In this document: positions 1 through 4,926 of the stretch, piece by piece
Layout: every line of letters begins with the position of its first letter
Numbering within the stretch: the stretch's first letter is position 1
Assembly: GCA_030550695.1 (NCBI GenBank)
Contig: JAUQOX010000212.1
Coordinates: 1-5,140 of the forward strand
Length of the DNA: 5,140 nucleotides
Source: Gemmatimonadota bacterium
GTDB taxonomy: Bacteria; Gemmatimonadota; Gemmatimonadetes; Longimicrobiales; Gaopeijiaceae
Reading direction: 5' to 3'
Made by a program: the position numbers and the translations under genes
The notes under the pieces: model-generated
Databases searched by the model: none
What the model was told of the DNA's origin: nothing
The model's input: the letters and a program-made list of their open reading frames with translations, nothing else

Positions 1-1202
1 GGACCCTTGCCGGCGGATTCCTCCGGTCCCGGGTCCTATGGACCCTCTTCTTGCCGGCGGCCCTCGCCTGCTCCCATCCCACCTCCAGCCAGGCCCAGTC
101 GGCGGAGGTGCACACGTCTCGACACCACAGCTTCCGGCTGGTCCCCGTGGCCAAGGGGCTCCAACACCCCTGGGGAATCGCTTTCCTGCCGGGGGGAGAT
201 CTCCTGGTCACGGAAAGACCGGGGCGCTTGCGGCTGGTGCGGCGGGGGGGGGTGGTGGATCCGAACCCGGTGGAAGGGGTTCCCCCCGTGAAGGTTCTGG
301 GGCAGGGGGGCCTCCTGGATGTGGCCCTTCATCCTCGGTTCGCCTCCAACCGGTTCGTCTACCTCTGCTATTCCAAGCCCAGCCCCGACGGTTCCCAGAA
401 CACCACCGCCGTGGTCCGGGGAACCCTCGAGGGGTCCAGACTTGTGGGCGTCCAGGAGATTTTCGAAGCCCGGGCATGGCACACCCGGGGCCTTCACTTC
501 GGTTGCCGTATGGCCTTCGACGCCCAGGGTCACCTCTTCCTTACCGTGGGGGACCGGGGTGTGTATCCCAATCCGGCCACCCTGGAATCCCACCCCGCCC
601 AGAGCCTGGAGAACCACCAAGGGAAGGTGATCCGCCTCTTCGACGACGGGCGGGTTCCTCCGGACAACCCCTTTGTGGGGCGAGCTGGCGCCCTGCCGGA
701 AATCTGGAGTTACGGGCATCGGAACCCCCAGGGGTTGGTGGTGCACCCTGAAACCAACGAGGTTTGGCTGAACGAGCACGGACCTCAAGGGGGAGACGAG
801 CTGAACCGGGCCCTTGCCGGCAGGAATTACGGGTGGCCGGTGGTGGGGTACGGGGTCCAGTACGGGGGATCCGTCATCCACGCCAGTACCAGTCGGCCGG
901 GGATGGAGGAGCCGGTGCACTACTGGGTTCCTTCCATCGCCACCTCGGGTCTCCTCTACTACACGGGCGACGCCTTCCCCCGCTGGAAAGGGAGCTTTTT
1001 CAATGGGGGGTTGGCCGGGGAGGTCCTGGCCCGAGTGGTGGTCCGGGAGGGTAAGGTGGTGGAGACGGAGGACCTTTTGAAGAATCGGGTGGGCCGGATC
1101 CGGGACGTGCGGCAAGGACCGGACGGGTTCATCTACCTGGCCATCGACGATCCCGACGGAGAACCCTTCTCCGTCGTTCGGCTGGAGCCGGCGGGAAACT
1201 GA
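1..1202 (+). CDS. PQQ-dependent aldose sugar dehydrogenase (GSDH/YliI family), putative lipoprotein, 5' partial
   Basis: Predicted beta-propeller quinoprotein of the glucose/sorbosone dehydrogenase family, which oxidises aldose sugars outside the cytoplasm with PQQ and calcium. The frame is open from base 3 with no ATG or GTG before a TTG at 51, so the true start almost certainly lies upstream of the window. The codons before 51 encode an Arg-x-Arg n-region and a hydrophobic stretch (VLWTLFLPAALA) ending in ALAC, with the Cys at 69-71. This resembles a lipoprotein signal peptide, although Leu at -2 is not ideal. Counting from codon 51, family motifs are HPWGIAFLPGG (39-49), GGLLDVALHPRF (86-97), HFGCR with the likely catalytic base His149, TVGDRG (165-170), YGHRNPQGL (221-229), EHGPQGGDELN (242-252, PQQ/calcium region), NYGWPVVGYG (259-268) and WVPSIATSG (292-300). 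About 400 residues is normal for the family. Homologues usually have Gly or Ser where this one has Cys152. The family call is secure; the sugar used is not known. Confidence 0.93.
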   Translation, partial: TLAGGFLRSRVLWTLFLPAALACSHPTSSQAQSAEVHTSRHHSFRLVPVAKGLQHPWGIAFLPGGDLLVTERPGRLRLVRRGGVVDPNPVEGVPPVKVLGQGGLLDVALHPRFASNRFVYLCYSKPSPDGSQNTTAVVRGTLEGSRLVGVQEIFEARAWHTRGLHFGCRMAFDAQGHLFLTVGDRGVYPNPATLESHPAQSLENHQGKVIRLFDDGRVPPDNPFVGRAGALPEIWSYGHRNPQGLVVHPETNEVWLNEHGPQGGDELNRALAGRNYGWPVVGYGVQYGGSVIHASTSRPGMEEPVHYWVPSIATSGLLYYTGDAFPRWKGSFFNGGLAGEVLARVVVREGKVVETEDLLKNRVGRIRDVRQGPDGFIYLAIDDPDGEPFSVVRLEPAGN

Positions 1203-1237
1203 AGGGGAACGGCGGCCCCCCCTCCGGCTGGAGTCGG

Positions 1238-2503
1238 CTACCGCGGCCCCAGGAGCTCCCGAATGCGGCGCCGAAGGGCCTCGGCCATCCCCCGGCGCTC
1301 CAGATCATCCCAGATCATCCGGACGGTCTCCCGGTCCACCAGCCCCCGAGGGGACCCGAGGTAGGCATTCGAGAGACCCCGGTCCTCCCGGTAACGGTCC
1401 ACGGCCTGGATGATCTCCTCGTCGAAGAAATAGGCGGTGTGATCCAGGCGCGGCTCCCCCCCGCCGGGCCGGAAATAACCCAGGGCGTGGAGGAGGAGCT
1501 TCAGCTGGAACACGTCGGCCCCGTGGAACTGCTGAAGGGTCCGAAATCCCAGGGTCTCCGTGACGGACTCGTACATGCGCCGAAGTTCCACAATGGGCTC
1601 TTCGTGCTCACAGACGTCCAGGTCCAGAACCAGGCCCCTGGGGAGGGTGGAGCGACCGGGCCGGGGGTCTGCCACCTGCAATGCGGCGGAATGGGCTAGG
1701 CCCCGCCGGGCGTCGCCCCCGGCGTCTTGGCCGGCTTCCAGGGCCAGCAGGAGCCGTTCCGCAAGGCTTCGTCCGCTTTCACGGGTGGCCTCGAAACTTC
1801 GGGCCATGGCCCGAAGCACTTCTCCGCTCACCAGGAGGTTTCCCTGCACCACGTACCCCCGGCCGGAGCGGTGCCCTGCGGTGGCCAGATTGTTCTTGCC
1901 GGTGTGCTGGGCGGAGCGTCCGTCGGCGGCCAGAACCGCGATCTGGCGATCCTCCGAGCGAGGGTCCGAGGCCAGCCTCTCCGCCAGGGCTTCGGAAGGG
2001 GATTTGCCCTCCTGGAGAAGGCGGAAGATCTCCTCGGCGAACTCCACCCGGGCAGCGGCCTGGGTCACCACAGCTCCCACGCCGGCCCACACGTGGGGGA
2101 CCACCGTACCCACACAGGGCACCCGGGAGCTCACCGCAACCCCGATCTCTCCGGTTTCCGGGTCCAGGCCCGCAATGCTGAAGGTGGTGTAGACCGGTTC
2201 CCCGGGAGCAGGGCTTGAGCCGGGTCCGGAGAACCCCTCTCCCAGGGGGGTAAGGGACGCCCCGCGGGAGGTGGGACGGGAAAAAAGCCGAAGCCCCCCC
2301 CACCCCGCAAGGAAAAGGAACCCCAGGAGCACCCCCACCGCCGCCCCACGCCCCAACCCGCGCCGCGCCAAGGATCGCCCCGGCATGCGCCCCGTGGGGC
2401 GACCGAACTCATCACCGCCTGGCCAGTGACCTGCCCTCGAGAGGGGAGAAGCCGAAACAGGCCGCCCCTCTTCCCTCTGCGGCTGCGTATCCGTTTTCGA
2501 CAT
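1238..2503 (-). CDS. DUF1028 (COG3342, Ntn-hydrolase superfamily) protein with N-terminal membrane anchor and C-terminal putative peptidoglycan-binding domain
   Basis: 421 residues. Residues 1-50 are polar and Arg/Pro/Gly-rich. Residues about 53-74 form one hydrophobic segment (GAAVGVLLGFLFLAGWGG core), consistent with a signal anchor or uncleaved signal. A Pro/Gly/Ser linker reaches about 104. The DUF1028 domain begins at TTFSIAG (106-112) and continues through GEIGVAVSSRVPCVG, the GKNNLATAG and GYVVQGNLL motifs (202-224) and AGGDARRG (261-268). Residues about 320-420 match the putative peptidoglycan-binding domain that often follows DUF1028: FQLKLLLHALGYF, then FDEEIIQAVDRYRED, then GLVDRETVRMIW. 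The ATG at 2503 is the furthest-upstream start, because an in-frame TAG lies two codons before it (2507-2509), but no good Shine-Dalgarno is visible. ATG at 2386 would give a shorter, more typical signal peptide (MPGRSLARRG). Biochemical function of the family is not established. The gene converges on the sugar dehydrogenase with a 35-base gap. I am sure of the family and only moderately sure of the start. Confidence 0.9.
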   Translation of the reverse strand: MSKTDTQPQREEGRPVSASPLSRAGHWPGGDEFGRPTGRMPGRSLARRGLGRGAAVGVLLGFLFLAGWGGLRLFSRPTSRGASLTPLGEGFSGPGSSPAPGEPVYTTFSIAGLDPETGEIGVAVSSRVPCVGTVVPHVWAGVGAVVTQAAARVEFAEEIFRLLQEGKSPSEALAERLASDPRSEDRQIAVLAADGRSAQHTGKNNLATAGHRSGRGYVVQGNLLVSGEVLRAMARSFEATRESGRSLAERLLLALEAGQDAGGDARRGLAHSAALQVADPRPGRSTLPRGLVLDLDVCEHEEPIVELRRMYESVTETLGFRTLQQFHGADVFQLKLLLHALGYFRPGGGEPRLDHTAYFFDEEIIQAVDRYREDRGLSNAYLGSPRGLVDRETVRMIWDDLERRGMAEALRRRIRELLGPR

Positions 2504-2622
2504 GCTCTATTCGCTACCGGGGAAGTCCCCCCGGACCCCCCGGCCCTACATCCGTCCGTACGACGTTCCAACGGTCCGCCCTTGGACCTACGCGGTTGTC
2601 CCCGCGTTCTTACCATAGACAC

Positions 2623-2658
2623 CCGGCTGGGGGGCCTTTGCTGGAGCCCCCTCGCCGG
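2623..2658. repeat. Long GC hairpin (13-position stem, 10-base loop)
   Basis: The left arm at 2623-2635 pairs with the right arm at 2646-2658 around the loop CTTTGCTGGA. Eleven pairs are Watson-Crick, one is G-T (2629 with 2652, plus-strand reading) and one is a T/C mismatch (2628 with 2653). No T-run follows on either strand, so it is not a classical intrinsic terminator. It belongs to the structured non-coding stretch and could be one arm of an RNA. Confidence 0.6.
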
Positions 2659-2701
2659 CGCCGGGTCGTGGCTCCACGGCGTGGGAAGCCCACCGCCACC
2701 C

Positions 2702-2821
2702 CCGGACCCGCCTAGAGGCCGTCTTCGGCGGCCTGGGAGAGGCCCCGGTCCGGCGGCCCGGCGGCCGAAGAGTCCGGCCCCGAGGGGCCGACTCCACGGG
2801 CGGCCTCTGCCTCGGGTCCGG
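2702..2821. repeat. Interrupted inverted repeat enclosing a branched fold
   Basis: Bases 2702-2710 are the exact reverse complement of 2813-2821. Bases 2714-2721 are the exact reverse complement of 2801-2808, with an extra T-G pair at 2713/2809. The two blocks are separated by a small internal loop (2711-2712 against 2810-2812). Inside, TCTTCGGC at 2722-2729 pairs with GCCGAAGA at 2764-2771. The G+C-rich arm 2775-2780/2785-2790 closes a four-base loop (CGAG), and its stem is extended by GT/AC at 2772-2773/2791-2792. Together these give a three-way-junction-like layout. The pairing is read directly from the sequence; the biological role is inference. Confidence 0.6.
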
Positions 2822-2893
2822 CAGGTCGAGGGCACCTCTCGGCCGAGTCTGGCCCGGGTGGTGACCTCTCCCCCCGGTCCAGCGGGTCGAGGG
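2815..2893 (+). repeat. Pair of near-identical 18-base direct repeats
   Basis: Bases 2815-2832 (GGTCCGGCAGGTCGAGGG) and 2876-2893 (GGTCCAGCGGGTCGAGGG) agree at 16 of 18 positions with a 61-base period. A shorter related match, GGTCCGGCGG, starts at 2747. The sequence between the copies is not repeated, so this is not a CRISPR array or a simple tandem repeat. Confidence 0.55.
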
Positions 2894-2911
2894 GGGCCGG
2901 AGAAGGCTGCC

Positions 2912-2933
2912 GGAGGGACCTAGGGTACCCTCC
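2912..2933 (-). terminator. Hairpin spanning the nicotinamidase stop codon; weak terminator candidate
   Basis: GGAGGG at 2912-2917 pairs with CCCTCC at 2928-2933, leaving a ten-base loop that holds the TAG stop codon of the minus-strand gene. No U-run follows on the minus strand (it continues GGCAGCCTTCT), so Rho-independent termination is doubtful. It may simply protect the mRNA 3' end. Confidence 0.25.
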
Positions 2934-3561
2934 CCGAGACCACCGCCTCGGTTTCCACCAGCCTTACCCCCCGCCCCCGCCAGCTTTCCAGGAGTTCTTC
3001 GGCCCGCCGGGGATCGATGGGTTTCATAGCGTCCACCACGGCGTGAATCCGAACCTGGGGAAACCTCTCCAAAAGCCCCTCGATGGCAAAACGGTTGCAC
3101 ACGTCCAGGGCCACGCCGTAAAGGATTACGTTCTCGGGGGCCAGTTCCTCCACCAAGGGGGCCACGTTGGGATTGCTGAACACGTCGAACCGGTGCTTAT
3201 GGACCAGGATGTCGCCCCGATGGCGGCGGACCCGCTCCCTCACCCCTTCGGGGTTGAAGGGCTCAGGCTCCACCAGCAGGGGATCCCGAAGGGCCGTTTC
3301 CGGAATCTTGGCTTGCCCCGGACTTCCCCGAAGGCAATGGGGAGGAAAGGTCTCTCGAAAATCAGGGGTGTCGGAGAGTTCCGGATGGGTAGGGACATGG
3401 TCGTCGGCGCTGGCGAGAATGCGGATACCGCGCTGGTGCGCGTATCCGGTGAGCCGCTTCAGGTTCGGGATGATGTCCCGGGCTCCCGGAACGTAGAGTT
3501 TCCCCTCCGGGAGCATAAAGTCCACCTGGGTATCCACATCCCAGAACAGCAGGCCGGCCAT
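2920..3561 (-). CDS. pncA: Nicotinamidase-like cysteine hydrolase (isochorismatase family)
   Basis: 213 residues, normal for the family. It is predicted to deamidate nicotinamide to nicotinate in the cytoplasm. Catalytic residues of the family are visible: Asp10 in DVDTQVDF (7-DxQ core at 10-12), Lys122 in VHKHRFDVF, and nucleophile Cys155 in YGVALDVCN. Likely metal ligands are Asp53 and His55 (SADDH) and His75 (FPPHC). The loop is ADDH rather than the common RDWH of classical PncA, so the exact amide substrate is inferred mainly from the preceding nicotinate phosphoribosyltransferase gene. The frame stays open to 3711, but the ATG at 3561 is chosen because the domain begins there and GGAGG at 3570-3574 sits 8 bases upstream. 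It lies 13 bases after its upstream partner, and its Shine-Dalgarno directly abuts that gene's TGA, suggesting translational coupling. Another isochorismatase-like activity is the main alternative. Confidence 0.85.
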   Translation of the reverse strand: MAGLLFWDVDTQVDFMLPEGKLYVPGARDIIPNLKRLTGYAHQRGIRILASADDHVPTHPELSDTPDFRETFPPHCLRGSPGQAKIPETALRDPLLVEPEPFNPEGVRERVRRHRGDILVHKHRFDVFSNPNVAPLVEELAPENVILYGVALDVCNRFAIEGLLERFPQVRIHAVVDAMKPIDPRRAEELLESWRGRGVRLVETEAVVSGRVP

Positions 3562-3569
3562 GGACAGCA

Positions 3570-3577
3570 CCTCCTCA
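3570..3577 (-). promoter_or_regulatory. Ribosome binding site abutting upstream stop codon (TGAGGAGG)
   Basis: On the minus strand the stop codon of the phosphoribosyltransferase gene (3575-3577) runs straight into GGAGG, with 8 bases to the ATG at 3561. This settles the start of the nicotinamidase-like gene and fits termination-reinitiation coupling between the two genes. Confidence 0.8.
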
Positions 3578-4636
3578 TTCCACCTTTTCCAGTCGGGGAT
3601 TGGGCCGGTACCAACGTCCGGCCTTGGCCAAAGGACGTCCGTCCACCATGACGACGTCCGCGGTGAAGTCGAAGTTCCCCCGGAACAGGGAAGAACCCAC
3701 GCCGTAGGCATCCACCGGCACGCCCTGCTCCTCGAACTCGCGGATCTTCTCGACGGTGAACCCTCCTGAGGCCACGATCTTCACATGGTGGAACCCCTCC
3801 CGATCCAGGGCGTTCCGGACGTTCCACACCAGCCGGGGGTTGACGCCCGTGGGCTTGAAGTCTCCCATCTGGGGGAGGATGGAACGGTCCACGAGGGTTT
3901 CGGAGGTGTCCAGACGTACGCCGTACAGACGCTCCCCCAAGGCGCGAGCCACCTTCAGGGAGGTTCCCACACAGTCGTTCTCGAAATCCACCAGAACGAT
4001 GAGCCGCACGTCTTCGGGCATATATCGGGCGAACTTCTGTGCCGCCAGAACCGTATCGCCGCCGTAACAGCAGATGATGGAGTGGGGCACCGTGCCGATC
4101 CCTTTGCTTCCCCACCAAGAGGCCTGGGCGTCGGTCGAGACCCCGATGGCTCCGGCGATATGGGCCGCATAGCCGTCTCCCGTTTGCACCAGCCAATGAT
4201 CGTACCGGGCCGGGAAGAACATGACCTCCTTGGGGCGGGCGGCTTCCACCACCCAGCGAGTGTTGGTCCCCACCTTGGTGCGGCGGGCCAGAACGCCCAG
4301 ATAGAGGGTTTCCAGCACGGCAAAGGCGTCGTAGGGTCCCTCGATGGTCATGACGGTTTCCCAGGGGTGGATCTCGTCACCGTCGTAGAGGGCATGGACC
4401 TCGAGATCCTCCCAGCTCTGGGAGCAGAGCTTCAGGATGGCGATGGCTTCGTCGACTCCCCCCAGAAAGGCGTGGCGTTTCCCGAAAACCTGCATGAGCA
4501 CCCTCGGGCGGTGCCTATCCGCAACCAGCACCTCCCGCGCCCGCACGAAGTATTTGTCCGAATAGTAGCCCTCCCGCATCTTTTCCACGGGGAGCTGGAA
4601 GATGGACGGGTCGAGGCGCTTACGTTTCTGGGTCAC
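3575..4636 (-). CDS. pncB: Nicotinate phosphoribosyltransferase (NAPRTase family)
   Basis: 353 residues from a GTG start. Predicted cytoplasmic enzyme that joins nicotinate to PRPP to make nicotinate mononucleotide, the entry step of the Preiss-Handler NAD salvage route. Visible family motifs are GYYSDKYFVR (23-32, N-terminal signature), GVLARRTKVGTNTR (114-127), FFPARYDHW (140-148), GTVPHSIICCYGGD (181-194, containing the conserved His region), LVDFEND (215-221), GVRLDTSE (239-246), KIVASGGF (286-293) and DAYGVGSSL (309-317, phosphate-binding end of the barrel). The length fits the short archaeal/thermophile-type NAPRTases rather than the roughly 400-residue E. coli form. GTG at 4636 is preferred over a TTG at 4669 because AGGAA (4643-4647) lies 6 bases upstream of the GTG, while nothing comparable precedes the TTG. 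It is the first gene of an operon with the nicotinamidase-like hydrolase, which would supply its substrate. No catalytic motif appears missing. Confidence 0.92.
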   Translation of the reverse strand: MTQKRKRLDPSIFQLPVEKMREGYYSDKYFVRAREVLVADRHRPRVLMQVFGKRHAFLGGVDEAIAILKLCSQSWEDLEVHALYDGDEIHPWETVMTIEGPYDAFAVLETLYLGVLARRTKVGTNTRWVVEAARPKEVMFFPARYDHWLVQTGDGYAAHIAGAIGVSTDAQASWWGSKGIGTVPHSIICCYGGDTVLAAQKFARYMPEDVRLIVLVDFENDCVGTSLKVARALGERLYGVRLDTSETLVDRSILPQMGDFKPTGVNPRLVWNVRNALDREGFHHVKIVASGGFTVEKIREFEEQGVPVDAYGVGSSLFRGNFDFTADVVMVDGRPLAKAGRWYRPNPRLEKVE

Positions 4637-4642
4637 CGGACG

Positions 4643-4647
4643 TTCCT
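4643..4647 (-). promoter_or_regulatory. Ribosome binding site deciding the GTG start of the phosphoribosyltransferase
   Basis: AGGAA on the minus strand, 6 bases before GTG at 4636. The alternative upstream TTG at 4669 is preceded by a C-rich stretch with no Shine-Dalgarno. Confidence 0.65.
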
Positions 4648-4761
4648 GGGGTGAGGGGTGACAAGGCAAGGGGTGGGAGACAGGGGTGGTCCCCGTTCCT
4701 GCGGCCGAGGCACCGGCCCGGGCCCGGCGATGACTCGGGAAGGGGCAGGGCCTGGGTATCC

Positions 4762-4790
4762 TTGGTGGATTCCTGAAAGACGTATATTAG
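4762..4790 (+). promoter_or_regulatory. Weak candidate promoter for the FmdB-type gene
   Basis: TTGGTG (4762-4767) followed after 17 bases by TATTAG (4785-4790); a better -10 match, TATATT at 4783-4788, would leave only 15 bases. It overlaps the minus-strand promoter candidate, so at most one may be real, or the two may be back-to-back divergent promoters. Confidence 0.25.
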
Positions 4791-4808
4791 AAGGCTGGAT
4801 CCCGTCAA
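4781..4808 (-). promoter_or_regulatory. Candidate sigma-70-type promoter for the pncB-pncA operon
   Basis: On the minus strand, TTGACG (4803-4808) is followed after 16 bases by TATACG (4781-4786). These match the consensus at 5 of 6 and 4 of 6 positions. Transcription would begin near 4774, giving a leader of about 138 bases to the GTG at 4636. It is the most consensus-like promoter noticed in the window. Confidence 0.45.
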
Positions 4809-4926
4809 GCTCCCGGCCCGTAGGGGGGATGAGCCTCCCCGGTTCGGGCCTGTGGCCGGGGAATGAGACCGACCTGGGAGGCCTCTTCGGGAAGCGGGCC
4901 TTCGAGCCGGAGGGGTTAGGACGAAT

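Larger units (their letters stand above)
2504..2919. other. 416-base GC-rich region without a convincing gene, dense in inverted repeats; candidate structured RNA
   Basis: It lies between the start of the DUF1028 gene and the stop of the nicotinamidase-like gene. Open frames crossing it give low-complexity Pro/Gly/Arg proteins with no family motif and look like GC-driven shadows. Visible pairings are 2573-2577/2584-2588, 2590-2595/2602-2607, 2623-2635/2646-2658, 2665-2670/2675-2680, 2681-2685/2689-2693, a long helix 2702-2721/2801-2821 enclosing 2722-2729/2764-2771, 2730-2734/2740-2744 and 2775-2780/2785-2790, then 2823-2827/2863-2867 and 2870-2875/2891-2896. I looked for hallmarks of RNase P RNA, tmRNA, SRP RNA and tRNA and found none. 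Several helices contain G-T pairs when read on the plus strand, which weakly favours a plus-strand transcript. If transcribed on the minus strand, it would instead be a long leader of the DUF1028 gene. GC-rich DNA forms helices easily, so this remains a candidate. Confidence 0.45.
4637..4926. other. Divergent intergenic region (290 bases) between the NAD-salvage operon and the FmdB-type gene
   Basis: No gene is supported here. It contains the only AT-rich patch of the area (4781-4789, CGTATATTA), which is the likely promoter zone. It also holds several GC hairpins on the FmdB side: 4836-4842/4856-4862 (TCCCCGG with CCGGGGA), a competing pairing 4815-4820/4845-4850, and 4880-4883/4897-4900 with 4885-4887/4892-4894 inside. 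No T-run follows these hairpins. Both flanking genes would have leaders of about 130-140 bases if the promoters are placed correctly. Confidence 0.6.

Noticed and set aside
36..1115. Long antisense open frame (359 codons) opposite the sugar dehydrogenase
   Set aside because: Its product is Pro/Gly/His-rich with no family motif, and the opposite frame has continuous quinoprotein motifs. Long shadow frames are expected at this GC content.
1203..1237. Possible bidirectional terminator between convergent genes (CCGGC/GTCGG at 1224-1237)
   Set aside because: The stem is only five pairs including a G-T, and no T-run follows on either strand.
1301..1320. Perfect 10-base tandem duplication (CAGATCATCC twice)
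   Set aside because: It lies in the coding sequence for MIWDD near the end of the DUF1028 protein and fits the protein family without disruption; probably coincidence.
2365..2386. Twin-arginine-like motif (ARRGLGR) before the DUF1028 membrane segment
   Set aside because: It lacks the usual Phe/Leu-Lys spacing after the arginine pair, so a Sec-type anchor is the simpler reading.
2504..2919. RNase P RNA, tmRNA, SRP RNA or cobalamin riboswitch in the structured region
   Set aside because: I looked on both strands for the invariant sequences (RNase P GAGGAAAGTCC, the tmRNA ends, the SRP GGAAGCAGCC loop, the B12 box) and found none intact.
2588..3100. Minus-strand open frame crossing the non-coding region
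   Set aside because: Arg/Gly/Pro-rich, overlaps the nicotinamidase gene out of frame and lacks motifs; most likely GC-driven.
3785..4654. Plus-strand open frame of 289 codons opposite the phosphoribosyltransferase
   Set aside because: It is low-complexity in character with no recognisable domain, and the minus strand encodes a complete enzyme with all motifs.
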